From positions 124,001 through 188,000 of the forward strand of contig NZ_FOZW01000013.1 of the NCBI RefSeq assembly GCF_900116195.1: a stretch of 64,000 nucleotides of DNA, in the 5' to 3' direction. Shown here piece by piece: positions 33,311 to 41,487 of the stretch. The first letter of the stretch is position 1. Each line of letters opens with the position of its first letter. The translations under genes were made by a program, and so were the position numbers. The notes under the pieces were generated by a model. That model did not search any database, was not told the origin of the DNA, and worked only from the letters and a program-made list of their open reading frames with translations. Origin of the DNA: Alloyangia pacifica. GTDB lineage: Bacteria; Pseudomonadota; Alphaproteobacteria; Rhodobacterales; Rhodobacteraceae.

Positions 33311-33943
33311 ATGTCGCGCAAGGGAGAGCAATCCCGCGAACACATTCTCGGGGCCGCCCGCGAGCTGGTGATGGAGAAGGGGTTTGCCGGAACCGCGATC
33401 GACGACATCCTGCGCAGGGCGGGGGTCTCGAAGGGCGCCTTCTTCCACCATTTCGGGTCCAAGGCCGAGCTCGCGCGCGAGCTGGTGCGTTGGCACGCCG
33501 GGCAGGATATCGAGATGTTCCGCACCCTCGCCGCCCGCGCCGAGGCGACCCATGACGACCCCTATGACCAGCTGCTGATGTTCCTGCAGGGTTTCGAGGC
33601 CTACATCTCCAATCCCGAGCAGCCCTCGCGCGGGTGCATGTACGCGGTCTATACTTACGAGAACGCCCAGTTCGACGAGCAGGTGCGCGGCATCGTCGCG
33701 GAGGTGCTGCGCGAGTGGACGGCGATCTACATCCGCAAGTTTCAGGAAGTGCTGGACGTGCACCCGCCGCGCATGGAGGTCTCTGCCCGGCAGCTCGCCG
33801 AGATGATCGTCTCGATCATCGAGGGCGCGCTGGTGCTGCAGCGCGCCTATGGCAAGCCCGACATGACCGCCCGCCAGTCGCGGCATTTCCGCGACTATCT
33901 CGCGCTGCTCTTCGACAAGCCGGCGCAGGCCTCCGCGGCCTGA
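33311..33943 (+). CDS. TetR/AcrR family transcriptional regulator
   Basis: 210 residues. The N-terminal TetR HTH is at about 8-55 (REHILGAARELVMEKGFAGTAIDDILRRAGVSKGAFFHHFGSKAEL). The helical ligand-binding domain follows, with a Cys in PSRGCMYAVYTYEN that could be redox- or ligand-sensitive (inference). It is divergent from the YgjV-rhodanese operon and is flanked by matching GACYGATTGGT elements on both promoters. It probably represses both. Confidence 0.93.
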   Translation: MSRKGEQSREHILGAARELVMEKGFAGTAIDDILRRAGVSKGAFFHHFGSKAELARELVRWHAGQDIEMFRTLAARAEATHDDPYDQLLMFLQGFEAYISNPEQPSRGCMYAVYTYENAQFDEQVRGIVAEVLREWTAIYIRKFQEVLDVHPPRMEVSARQLAEMIVSIIEGALVLQRAYGKPDMTARQSRHFRDYLALLFDKPAQASAA

Positions 33944-33963
33944 GCCGCGCAGAATTCCCCGCG

Positions 33964-34001
33964 TGAAACGAATGAAACAGCCCGCGCAATCGGCCTGAAA
34001 C
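33964..34001 (+). promoter_or_regulatory. GAAAC direct-repeat promoter element, site A (OsmC)
   Basis: TGAAAC-GAAT-GAAAC (33964-33978), followed by TGAAAC whose GAAAC is 23 bp after the second GAAAC (33996-34001), upstream of the OsmC gene. Confidence 0.65.
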
Positions 34002-34083
34002 GCGGGGCCGTCAGAACTTCTGTCCATCGGAAGGGCACAGCGCCCGACGAGTTCACCAGACCCCAATGGACAGGAGTTCAGAC

Positions 34084-34662
34084 ATGACCACCCAGACCCT
34101 CGAGAAGCCCGCCAAGATCGCCATGAACGGCGTCGACGTCCCCACTTTCCTCGCCACGCTCGGCGTCGTGGGAGAGACCCCGCAGATCGCCCAGTTCACC
34201 TTCCGCGCCAATGGCGAATGGCTCTCGGGCACCCACAGCCGCACCGCTTTCCCGGGTTTCCACGGTGCCATGCAGGAGATGCAGCACCGCCGCGACTACG
34301 CCGTCGAGAGCGACCACCCGCAGGTGCTCTGCGGCGAGGACAATGGCGTGACCCCGGTCGAGCTGCTGCTGGCGGCGCTGGCCTCCTGCATCACCGCGGG
34401 CATCGGCAACATCGCCTCGATCCGCCAGGTGAAACTGCACGCGGTCGACACGAAGATCGAGGGTGACATCAACCTCAACGGCATCCTCGGCCTCGACAAG
34501 ACCGCCCGCAACGGTTTCACCGGCATCCGCATGGCGGTGAGCATCCGCGGCGATGCCCCGCAGGAGAAGCTGCGCGAGATCGTCGAACAGTCGGTCGCCC
34601 GCTCTGCCGTCTTCGATGTGTTGAGCAACGGCGTGCCGGTCTCGGTCGAGCTGGCCGGCTGA
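34084..34662 (+). CDS. OsmC family protein with a single conserved Cys
   Basis: 192 residues. The OsmC fold has the N-terminal strand region (QFTFRANGEWLSGTHSRT) and the central-helix Cys in ELLLAALASCITAGIGNIAS. The second family Cys is missing: the corresponding C-terminal helix reads VEQSVARSAVFDVLSNG. A peroxidase cycle with an internal disulfide is therefore unlikely, and a thiol partner or another role (for example persulfide handling) is possible. The start MTTQTLE follows CAGGAG. The promoter carries the GAAAC repeat. Confidence 0.87.
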   Translation: MTTQTLEKPAKIAMNGVDVPTFLATLGVVGETPQIAQFTFRANGEWLSGTHSRTAFPGFHGAMQEMQHRRDYAVESDHPQVLCGEDNGVTPVELLLAALASCITAGIGNIASIRQVKLHAVDTKIEGDINLNGILGLDKTARNGFTGIRMAVSIRGDAPQEKLREIVEQSVARSAVFDVLSNGVPVSVELAG

Positions 34663-34689
34663 GCCTTCCCGACAGGCTGATCAAAGACC

Positions 34690-34713
34690 GCCCGCGCCGA
34701 CCGGGGCGCGGGC
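34690..34713. other. Stem-loop between OsmC and the 56-aa gene
   Basis: GCCCGCGCC / GGCGCGGGC, a perfect 9-bp stem with a 6-nt loop, no T-tract. It is probably an intercistronic mRNA hairpin. Confidence 0.5.
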
Positions 34714-34747
34714 CGCCCCCTCCATTCCCGAATGAAAGGACGATCCC

Positions 34748-34918
34748 ATGCCCCGCTTCCAATCCTCCGCGACCACCCCCAGCTACGGTTCCGGCTTCGA
34801 CAACGTCGCCCTGCGTGACACCTTCGCCGACTTCCGGGCCTGGTGGGACCGCAAGTGCCTGCTGGACGACGCAGCGCCGCAGGCGGCCCCGCAGGCCCCG
34901 CTGGCAAAGGCCGCCTGA
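34748..34918 (+). CDS. Small hypothetical protein (56 aa)
   Basis: 56 codons with an AAAGGA ribosome binding site 7 nt upstream. The protein begins MPRFQSSATTPSYGSGFDN, has a central amphipathic stretch with two Trp (FADFRAWWDRKC) and an Ala/Pro/Gln tail. No domain is recognised. It lies between OsmC and a terminator, so it belongs to the same transcription unit and to the GAAAC regulon. Confidence 0.65.
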   Translation: MPRFQSSATTPSYGSGFDNVALRDTFADFRAWWDRKCLLDDAAPQAAPQAPLAKAA

Positions 34919-34955
34919 GCCACGAGACCTGCCTCCCTTCCTCCCATCCTCCCGG

Positions 34956-34995
34956 ACGGCCCGTTGCCTTCGTGCAGCGGGCCGTTTGGCTGTTC
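34956..34995 (+). terminator. Terminator-like hairpin after the OsmC / 56-aa unit
   Basis: ACGGCCCG / CGGGCCGT, a perfect 8-bp stem with a 14-nt loop, followed by TTTGGCTGTT. It precedes the next promoter (site B). Confidence 0.55.
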
Positions 34996-35011
34996 GGAGC
35001 GTCGGGCGCGC

Positions 35012-35059
35012 TGAAACAGTCGAAACGCGAAAGCAGCTTTCCGGAGGCCCGGACGAAAC
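35012..35059 (+). promoter_or_regulatory. GAAAC direct-repeat promoter element, site B (FAD oxidoreductase)
   Basis: TGAAAC-AGTC-GAAAC (35012-35026) with a third GAAAC exactly 33 bp after the second (35055-35059). The gene starts 43 bp further on. Confidence 0.65.
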
Positions 35060-35101
35060 ACGGCGCGGCCACTCTTCGGAAAACCGCAACGGAGAAGTCC
35101 C

Positions 35102-36361
35102 ATGAGCACCGCAACCAGCGTCCTGATCCTCGGGGCCGGCCAGGCCGGCCTTGCCCTCAGCTGGTCCCTGTCGCACCGCGGCGTGGACCATATCCTGCTC
35201 GAACGCGGGCGGGTGGGCGAACGCTGGCACTCCGAGCGCTGGCCGGGGCTGCACCTGCTGACGCCGAACTGGATGAACCGCCTGCCGGGCCCCTGGGCGG
35301 GGTCCGAGCACGGGGCCGAGCCCGAGGGGTTCATGTCCGCCGCCGACTTCGCCACGCGGCTCGAGAGCTACCGCGAAGCCATCGCGGCCCCGGTGGTGAC
35401 CGGCTGCGAAGTGCAGTCAGTGACGCATGAAAATGGCCGCTACCGCGTGGTCGCGGGCGGGCGGCAATGGTTCGCACGCGCCGTGGTCATCGCCACGGGC
35501 GCCTGCGACCAACCGGCGGTGCCGGCATGGGCCGCAAACCTGCCGGAGGAGATCACCCAGATCGTGCCGACGCGCTACCGCGGCGCGGAAAGCTTGCCGG
35601 AGGGCGGCGCGCTGGTCGTCGGCGCCTCGGCCACCGGGGTGCAACTGGCCTCCGAGATACGGGCCTCCGGGCGCGCGGTGACGCTGGCGGTGGGCCGCCA
35701 TGTCCGCGCGCCACGTCGCTACCGAGGGCGCGAGGTCTTCGAGTTGCTTGCGCAGAGCGGCTTTCTCGACAGCCGACGCCCCGAGGACGCCGATCCGGCG
35801 CACCTTATGGCACTGCCCTCGCTGCAACTCACCGGCTCGGGCGGAGGCGGGGCGCTCGGCCTTGACCGGCTGCGGGCCATGGGTGTGCGGCTGGTGGGGC
35901 GGGCGCTCGGGGCCGAGGACGGGTCGCTGCGTCTCGATCCGGCGCTCGGCGCCGAGATCGGCGCGGGCGAGCGGCGTCGGCGCAAGCTGCTGACCCATCT
36001 CGAAACGCATCTTGCGGAGGTCGGCAGCGCCTTGCCCGCGGACCCGGAGGCCTGGGCTGCGCCCGATCTGCCGATGCGCGGGCCGGCGCGCCTCGATCTG
36101 GCGGCGCAGGGTATCCGGACCGTCGTCTGGGCCACCGGTTTCCGCCGGGCCTACCCGTGGCTCCACCTGCCGGTGCTGAATGCGGCGGGAGAGCTGGAGA
36201 CCGACCGGGGGTTCACCGCCATGCCGGGCCTTTACGCGCTTGGCCTGCCGTTCCTGCGCCACCGGGCCTCGGCCTTCATCCACGGCGTCGGGCGCGATGC
36301 CGAAGAGCTCGCCCCCCTCATCGCCGCCGGTCTGCGCCGGGGTGTTCCCCTTGCCGCCTGA
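35102..36361 (+). CDS. Flavin-dependent monooxygenase/oxidoreductase (FMO/trxB-like fold)
   Basis: 419 residues. The N-terminal FAD-binding motif is VLILGAGQAGLALSWSL, followed by the RWHSERWPGLHLLTPNWMNRLPG stretch seen in putative flavoprotein monooxygenases. A second dinucleotide motif is ALVVGASATGVQLASEI (about 178) for NAD(P)H, and a third is VWATGFRRAYPWL near the C-terminus. The start is 43 bp after the last GAAAC box. The substrate is unknown; candidates are thiol, amine or sulfur compounds. The next FAD gene follows after 40 bp. Confidence 0.85.
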   Translation: MSTATSVLILGAGQAGLALSWSLSHRGVDHILLERGRVGERWHSERWPGLHLLTPNWMNRLPGPWAGSEHGAEPEGFMSAADFATRLESYREAIAAPVVTGCEVQSVTHENGRYRVVAGGRQWFARAVVIATGACDQPAVPAWAANLPEEITQIVPTRYRGAESLPEGGALVVGASATGVQLASEIRASGRAVTLAVGRHVRAPRRYRGREVFELLAQSGFLDSRRPEDADPAHLMALPSLQLTGSGGGGALGLDRLRAMGVRLVGRALGAEDGSLRLDPALGAEIGAGERRRRKLLTHLETHLAEVGSALPADPEAWAAPDLPMRGPARLDLAAQGIRTVVWATGFRRAYPWLHLPVLNAAGELETDRGFTAMPGLYALGLPFLRHRASAFIHGVGRDAEELAPLIAAGLRRGVPLAA

Positions 36362-36401
36362 CACATCTCAACGTGACACACTTCAACATGGGAATTTCGA
36401 C

Positions 36402-37538
36402 ATGACCAAAGAGACTTATGACGCACTCATCGTGGGCGCCCGCTGCGCCGGGGCTGCAACGGCCCTGCAGCTGGCCCGCAGCGGCGCAAAGGTGCTGCTG
36501 ATCGACAGCGCCCGCGCCGGGAGCGACACGATGTCCACCCACGCGCTGATGCGCGGGGCGGTGATGCTGCTGGAACGCTGGGGCCTCGCCGCGCCGCTGC
36601 GCGCCGCCGGGACGCCGCTGATCGCGCGCACGAGCTTCATCTACGGGCCCGAGGTCTTCGACATTGATCTCCGCCCCGAACATGGCGTCGAGGCGCTGAT
36701 GGCGCCGCGCCGCTTCCTGCTCGACCGGATGCTTGCCGAGGCCGCCGCCGAGGCCGGGGCCGAGCTGCGCTTCGAGACGAGCTGCACCGGGCTCATCCAG
36801 GACGCACAGGGCCGCGTCGTCGGGGCCCGGCTGGCCTTTCCGGATGGCGGCATCCGCGAGGTTTCCGCCGGGCTGGTCATCGGCGCCGACGGCAAGCGAT
36901 CGCGCGTCGCGCGGCTTGTGGGCGCCGAGGGCACGCGGCAGGCGCAGCACACGGTGGCCTGCGCGTACCAATACGTCTCGGGCCTGCCCAACCGTGGATT
37001 CCGCTGGCATTTCGCCGAAGGTGCGGCGGGCGGGATCATCCCCACCAATGACGGCGCCAGTTGCGCCTTCGTCGCGCTGCCGGAACGCGCCGCCGCCGAG
37101 TTGCGCAGCGCCCCGCTGCAGGAATTGGCCGCGCGCCACATGCCGGTGATGGCCGAGGACATGGCGGGCGCCGAGCCGGTCGAGGCGCGGGTGATCTTCG
37201 CGGGGCTCAAGGGCTACATGCGTCGCTGCGCCGGGCCCGGCTGGGCGCTGGTCGGCGATGCCAGCTGGTTCCGCGACCCGATCACCGCCCATGGCATCAC
37301 CGATGCCTTCCGCGATTCCGAGCTGCTCGTCGAGGCGGTGAAGACGGGCACGCTCGGCCGCTACGAGGCGCAGCGGGATCACCTGTCGCTGCCGATCTTC
37401 GACCTTTCCGATCGTATCGCCAGCTTCGACTGGTCGCTGGGTGACCTGGCCGGGCTGCACAAGCAGCTGAACCGCGCGATGAAGGCGAACCAGGGATGGA
37501 TTGCCGGCGCGCGCGACGAGGTCCGGCGCGTGGCGTAA
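36402..37538 (+). CDS. FAD-dependent oxidoreductase (geranylgeranyl-reductase / PHBH-like family)
   Basis: 378 residues. The N-terminal GXGXXG variant is DALIVGARCAGAATALQLA, followed by the MSTHALMRGAVMLLERWG segment, the DG motif LVIGADGKRSRVARLVGA (about 155) and the GD motif WALVGDASWFRDPITAHGI (about 280). The family contains hydroxylases and halogenases as well as ring reductases. It follows the first flavoprotein gene in the same unit and is thus likely part of the same regulon. Confidence 0.87.
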   Translation: MTKETYDALIVGARCAGAATALQLARSGAKVLLIDSARAGSDTMSTHALMRGAVMLLERWGLAAPLRAAGTPLIARTSFIYGPEVFDIDLRPEHGVEALMAPRRFLLDRMLAEAAAEAGAELRFETSCTGLIQDAQGRVVGARLAFPDGGIREVSAGLVIGADGKRSRVARLVGAEGTRQAQHTVACAYQYVSGLPNRGFRWHFAEGAAGGIIPTNDGASCAFVALPERAAAELRSAPLQELAARHMPVMAEDMAGAEPVEARVIFAGLKGYMRRCAGPGWALVGDASWFRDPITAHGITDAFRDSELLVEAVKTGTLGRYEAQRDHLSLPIFDLSDRIASFDWSLGDLAGLHKQLNRAMKANQGWIAGARDEVRRVA

Positions 37539-37666
37539 GGAAAAGGCCGGTGCATCTGGAACCGGGCGAGCGCGGGGCCATGGGCCGGCACTCGCCCGGC
37601 GTGGCGTCACCCAGGGTCCGGGAGGATCCGCGCGGCGCGGGTTCATCAACATCGAGGTTCAAGAAA

Positions 37667-37693
37667 AAGGGCCCGCCAGTTCGGCGGGCCCTT
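37667..37693. terminator. Rho-independent terminator (49-aa gene; also after the FAD genes)
   Basis: AAGGGCCCGCC / GGCGGGCCCTT, a perfect 11-bp stem with a 5-nt loop. On the minus strand it is followed by TTTCTTG, so it mainly serves the small minus-strand gene. Confidence 0.85.
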
Positions 37694-37714
37694 CGGCGTT
37701 TCGGCAAGCGTGCT

Positions 37715-37864
37715 TCAGCAGTTGTGGATGCGCCGGAAGATGCGCTGGCGTTCGGCTTCGACGATCTCGTCGGTGCCGCCGGGCAGGGCGCGGAGCGCGC
37801 GGCGCTGGCGGCGCGCGGCGCGGCGTTGTTGCATGGCTTCGTGCAGGTCGTTCAGGGCTTTCAT
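37715..37864 (-). CDS. Small Arg-rich hypothetical protein (49 aa)
   Basis: 49 codons with AAGGA 9 nt upstream of the ATG and a good terminator downstream. The protein begins MKALNDLHEAMQQRRAARR and has a highly basic centre (RRAARRQRRALRAL). It ends FRRIHNC with a terminal cysteine. The size and basic character are reminiscent of DUF1127-like small proteins, but the fit is loose. Its promoter has a degenerate copy of the GAAAC arrangement, back to back with that of the globin operon. Confidence 0.65.
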   Translation of the reverse strand: MKALNDLHEAMQQRRAARRQRRALRALPGGTDEIVEAERQRIFRRIHNC

Positions 37865-37913
37865 CTGGTCTGTCCTTCTTCATCGGGGTGATGAGGAAGT
37901 CTCGCCCGCAGCG

Positions 37914-37960
37914 GTTTCAGCCCGATGTCCGCCGGCGGTCCAAAAGGTATCCTCGGTAAC
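37914..37960 (-). promoter_or_regulatory. Degenerate GAAAC-type element upstream of the 49-aa gene
   Basis: On the minus strand GTTAC-CGAG-GATAC (37960-37947) and then TGAAAC with its GAAAC exactly 33 bp after GATAC (37918-37914). Spacing is as in sites B, C and D, with three mismatches in the pair. Confidence 0.4.
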
Positions 37961-37978
37961 GCCCCGCTCCCCGCGCCC

Positions 37979-38026
37979 TGAAACAATCGAAACAAAGCCG
38001 CGCCTGCCGCGACACGCGCCTGAAAC
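37979..38026 (+). promoter_or_regulatory. GAAAC direct-repeat promoter element, site C (globin-cyclase-kinase operon)
   Basis: TGAAAC-AATC-GAAAC (37979-37993) and a third TGAAAC whose GAAAC is exactly 33 bp after the second (38022-38026), upstream of the truncated haemoglobin gene. If the operon's own response regulator binds it, this is an autoregulatory loop. Confidence 0.65.
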
Positions 38027-38161
38027 ATGGCGCACCAAGGCTGGACTCTCCCTTTGAGACGAAAGCCTTGCCACAGAGGTGCAAGATCCCGCATGTTTGT
38101 AGAGCATTACACGACAGCGCATTCTTACGCCGAGGAGCCGCACGCTCCGGGGGAGGTGGCC

Positions 38162-38518
38162 ATGGAGAAGTCCCTGTTCGACAAGTACGGCGGCTTTTCC
38201 GTCGTCAGCAAGATAGTCCTCGACCTGTATGACCGGCTTCTGGACGACGATGACGTCGGCCCGTTCTTCGACGAAATCGACATGGCCCGGATCGTCGATC
38301 ACCAGACCAAGTTCGTCTCCTCGCTGATGGGCGGACCTGCTTCCTACACCGACGATCAGATCCGCAAGATGCACGCGCATCTCGAGATCCATCAATTGCA
38401 CTTCGACAAGCTCCAGACCCTGCTGCGCGCGACGCTGGCCGATCATGGCGTCGCGCCCGAGGATCAGGATGCGATCCTCGGCGCCTTCGAGGCGCGCCGG
38501 AACCTCGTGACCGAATAG
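38162..38518 (+). CDS. Truncated haemoglobin (group 1-like globin)
   Basis: 118 residues, the size of 2-on-2 globins. LFDKYGG at the start, the B10-type Tyr in DLYDRLLDDD (Tyr23), GPFF, LMGGPASYTD and the proximal His in MHAHLEIHQLHFD (His71) match the TrHbN pattern. It binds haem and probably O2, NO or a similar ligand. GGGAGGTGG precedes the chosen ATG; an upstream ATG at 38093 is in frame but lacks homology. It is the first gene of an operon with the cyclase-like gene 10 bp downstream, suggesting a sensor role. Confidence 0.88.
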   Translation: MEKSLFDKYGGFSVVSKIVLDLYDRLLDDDDVGPFFDEIDMARIVDHQTKFVSSLMGGPASYTDDQIRKMHAHLEIHQLHFDKLQTLLRATLADHGVAPEDQDAILGAFEARRNLVTE

Positions 38519-38528
38519 GAGCAGCGCC

Positions 38529-39578
38529 ATGACCATCGCCGCGATCAACGAGCAACTGCTGAGGGCGATCGGGGTCGGGGTGGCGCTGCTCGATCTGCAG
38601 AGCCTGCGCCTGCGCTTCTGCAACGACACCTTCCGCGGCTGGTTCGGCGAGATGGAGGTGGGCTCGAAACTGCTCGACCAGTTCCAGGACTTCGACGTCG
38701 AGGCGCTGCAGGCCGCGCTCGCCGCCGAGGGGCGCTACACCACCGAAACCACCTTTCGCCTGCGCCGCCGCACGATGACCGTGGCGATGGATTTCAACCG
38801 CGCGCTCGACGAGGACGAGCCGATCGCGGTGCTGGTGTGCCAGAACATCTCGCGCATCAAGGAGCTGGAGTCGATGATCGACAGCTACTCGATGATGGTC
38901 GAGCGCAACACCCGCGAGATCAAGCGCGAGAAGGAACAGGTCGAGAAGCTGCTGCTCAACATGATGCCGCGCTCGGTCTACGAGGAATACAAGACCTTCG
39001 GCATCGTCACGCCCCGGCTCTACGATCCGGTCTCGGTGGTCTGTCTCGATTTCGTCGGCTTTTCCGAGATGGTCAGCGCACATGAGCCGGGGGTGATCGT
39101 CTCGGAGCTCAACGACATCTACACCGCCTTCGACCGCATCGGCGAGCAGTTCGGCTGTGCGCGGATCCGGGCAGTGGGTGATCTCTACATCGGCGTCGCC
39201 GGGCTGCCCGATCCCACCGAGGACCACGCGCAGGCCGCCGCCAACGCCGCGATCCGTTTCATGCGCTACCTCAACCAGCGCAACGGCAGCCACCCGATCC
39301 AGTGGCGCTGCCGGGTCGGCATCGCCTCGGGCGCGGTGGTGGGGTCGGTCGTTGGCGTGCAGAAATACATCTACGACGTCTTCGGCCCTGCGGTGATCAC
39401 CGCCAGCCAGCTGCGCTACAAGGCCGAGCCGATGACCATCTCGGGCAACCGCGCGGTGGTCGAGCGGCTCGGCGATGAGTTCACCGCCGCCGAGGCGGGC
39501 AGCATCACGCTCTCGGATGGCAGCGAGGAGACGGTCTTCCGGATTGCCGCCGAGATGCGCGCGGCGCAGGAGCGCTGA
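38529..39578 (+). CDS. PAS-like domain plus class III nucleotide cyclase homologue with altered active site
   Basis: 349 residues. A small N-terminal PAS-like domain (about 1-105) is followed by a signalling coiled coil (about 110-145, ending LLLNMMPRSV as in soluble guanylate cyclases) and a class III cyclase homology domain (about 165-310). Both metal-binding Asp are present (VCLDFVGFSE, Asp174; RAVGDLYIG, Asp218). The substrate-specifying Lys is Arg214, the transition-state Asn is Ile290 and the Arg is Gln294 (FGPAVITASQL). It may be a pseudocyclase or a divergent cyclase. It lies between the globin and the kinase, with 1 bp between its stop and the kinase start. Confidence 0.82.
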   Translation: MTIAAINEQLLRAIGVGVALLDLQSLRLRFCNDTFRGWFGEMEVGSKLLDQFQDFDVEALQAALAAEGRYTTETTFRLRRRTMTVAMDFNRALDEDEPIAVLVCQNISRIKELESMIDSYSMMVERNTREIKREKEQVEKLLLNMMPRSVYEEYKTFGIVTPRLYDPVSVVCLDFVGFSEMVSAHEPGVIVSELNDIYTAFDRIGEQFGCARIRAVGDLYIGVAGLPDPTEDHAQAAANAAIRFMRYLNQRNGSHPIQWRCRVGIASGAVVGSVVGVQKYIYDVFGPAVITASQLRYKAEPMTISGNRAVVERLGDEFTAAEAGSITLSDGSEETVFRIAAEMRAAQER

Positions 39579-39579
39579 G

Positions 39580-41487
39580 ATGGCGGTGCGCTTCGATCCC
39601 TCGGTACCGGAAGCAGGGGACGGGCCCGCGCGCCGCCCTTCCGACATGCTCGAAGAGGTGATCGACGCGCTGACCGAGGGTCTGGCGATCTTCGACGAGA
39701 ACGCCGTTCTACTGCGCTTCAACGCGGGCTTTTCCGAGATGAACCCGGCGGTGGCGGACCTGCTGGCCGAAGGGCTCGACTGGTCCATCCTGCTGCGCGA
39801 ATGGGTCATGCGCGGCGGGCTGAGCGCCGGGGATGCCGAACGGCTCAGCTTCATGGAGGCGCGGCTGGCGGGGGGCGACTGGATGGTGACCCCGCTGGAG
39901 ATCGAGGCCGGCGACCGGGTCACGGAGATCCTGCTGCGCAGCACCGCCGCGGGCGGCTTCGTGCTGGTGCAGAGCGACGTGACCGAGCGCCGCGCCTTCG
40001 AGGAGACCGAGCGCGCCGCCGACCAGCTGGTGCGCAAGGTGCTCGAGAGCTGCCCTGCGAATATCATCATGTCCCGGGTCGGCGACGGCGAGGTGATCTA
40101 CCGCTCGCCGGCCGCGACAGAGCTTCTGGGCAGTGCCGAGCACACCCACGCGCATTTCGCCTCGCGCGCCGAGCGGGCCGATTTCATAACCGCCGTGCTG
40201 CCCGACGGGCGGGTCGACGACATGCCGGTGACCGGCATCCGCGCGGACGGTGCGCGCTTTCCGAGCCTCGTCTCGGCGCGTCTGATCCAGTACCGGGGCG
40301 AGGATGTGCTGGTCTCCTCGACCATCGACGTGTCGAAGGAGGTGGAGCTGCGCCGCCGCCTTGCCGCGCAGCGCGAACAGATCTTCCAGGCCGAGAAGAT
40401 GTCGGCGCTTGGCGAACTGCTGGCCGGGGTGGCGCACGAGCTGAACAACCCGCTCTCGGTGGTCGTTGGGCATGCGCTGATGCTGCGGGACGAAGATATC
40501 AGCGATGATGTGCTGCGCCGGGTCGAGAAGATCTCCGACGCCGCCGAACGCTGCGCGCGGATCGTGAAGTCCTTCCTCGCCATGGCTCGTCAGCAACCGG
40601 CGCGGCTGGTTCCCATGGATATTTCCGAGACCGTCGAGACCGCCGTGGGCGCGCTGTCGCAGAGTGCAGAGGGTCTGGGCGCGGAGGTCTCACTGGACAT
40701 TTCGCCCGACCTTCCGCCGGTGCGCGGCGACGCCCACCAGATCGCGCAGGTGGTGATCAACCTCGTGACCAACGCCGATCAGGCCATCGGCGAGAGCGGC
40801 ACCGGCGGGCGGATCGACATCTCGCTGACCCACGACGCCGCGGCGCAGATGGTCGAGCTGCGCGTCGCCGACGATGGGCCGGGCATCCCCAAGGGCATCC
40901 GCAGCCGCATCTTCGATCCGCTCTTCACCACCAAGCCCGTGGGCTCGGGCACCGGCATCGGGCTGGCGCTTTGTCACCGCATCGTCACCGCGCATTCCGG
41001 GGTCATTTCCCTGGCCGAAGGCGGGCAGGGGGCGACGCTGCTGGTACGCCTGCCGACCACCGAGGCGGATGCTGGGAATGCGCCGAGCCAGAAGGACGCG
41101 GAGATATCCGCCGGGCGCGGCGCGGTGCTGGTCGTCGACGACGAAGAGGACGTCTCGGACCTGATCCGCGAGATCCTCCTTCGCGATGGCTTCGAAGTGA
41201 CCGTGGCGAATTCCGCCGAGACGGCGCTCGATCTGCTGGCGGGGCAGGACTTCGCGCTGATCCTCACCGATCTCAACATGCCGGGTCTCGGCGGGCGGGG
41301 GTTCTACGAGCGGCTGCTGCGCGACCTTCCCGCGATGGCGCGCCGCATGGGATTTGTCACCGGCGACACGATGAGCCCGCAGGCGCGGGGCTTTCTCGAC
41401 GGGGCCGGGCGGCCCTTCCTCGAAAAACCCATCGCCCCTGACGAGCTGCGGCGGCTCGCGCGCACCATGCTGGAGGGCGGCGCATGA
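39580..41487 (+). CDS. Hybrid sensor histidine kinase (PAS-PAS-HisKA-HATPase-REC)
   Basis: 635 residues, soluble (no membrane helices). Two PAS domains lie at about 22-140 and 145-255. A HisKA with phospho-accepting His286 follows (SALGELLAGVAHELNNPL), then HATPase_c with N box NLVTNADQAIG, G1 DDGPGIP and G2 GSGTGIGLA (about 380-495). A C-terminal receiver has Asp564 (LILTDLNMPG) and the conserved FLEKP Lys. The cytosolic location fits sensing of a diffusible or redox signal, perhaps through the PAS domains or the cognate globin. It overlaps the response-regulator gene by 4 bp. Confidence 0.92.
   Translation: MAVRFDPSVPEAGDGPARRPSDMLEEVIDALTEGLAIFDENAVLLRFNAGFSEMNPAVADLLAEGLDWSILLREWVMRGGLSAGDAERLSFMEARLAGGDWMVTPLEIEAGDRVTEILLRSTAAGGFVLVQSDVTERRAFEETERAADQLVRKVLESCPANIIMSRVGDGEVIYRSPAATELLGSAEHTHAHFASRAERADFITAVLPDGRVDDMPVTGIRADGARFPSLVSARLIQYRGEDVLVSSTIDVSKEVELRRRLAAQREQIFQAEKMSALGELLAGVAHELNNPLSVVVGHALMLRDEDISDDVLRRVEKISDAAERCARIVKSFLAMARQQPARLVPMDISETVETAVGALSQSAEGLGAEVSLDISPDLPPVRGDAHQIAQVVINLVTNADQAIGESGTGGRIDISLTHDAAAQMVELRVADDGPGIPKGIRSRIFDPLFTTKPVGSGTGIGLALCHRIVTAHSGVISLAEGGQGATLLVRLPTTEADAGNAPSQKDAEISAGRGAVLVVDDEEDVSDLIREILLRDGFEVTVANSAETALDLLAGQDFALILTDLNMPGLGGRGFYERLLRDLPAMARRMGFVTGDTMSPQARGFLDGAGRPFLEKPIAPDELRRLARTMLEGGA

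Noticed and set aside
38022-38060. A sigma-54 promoter downstream of the third GAAAC box in the globin promoter
   Set aside because: The GG/GC spacing is one base too short, and the other promoters with the same boxes show nothing similar.
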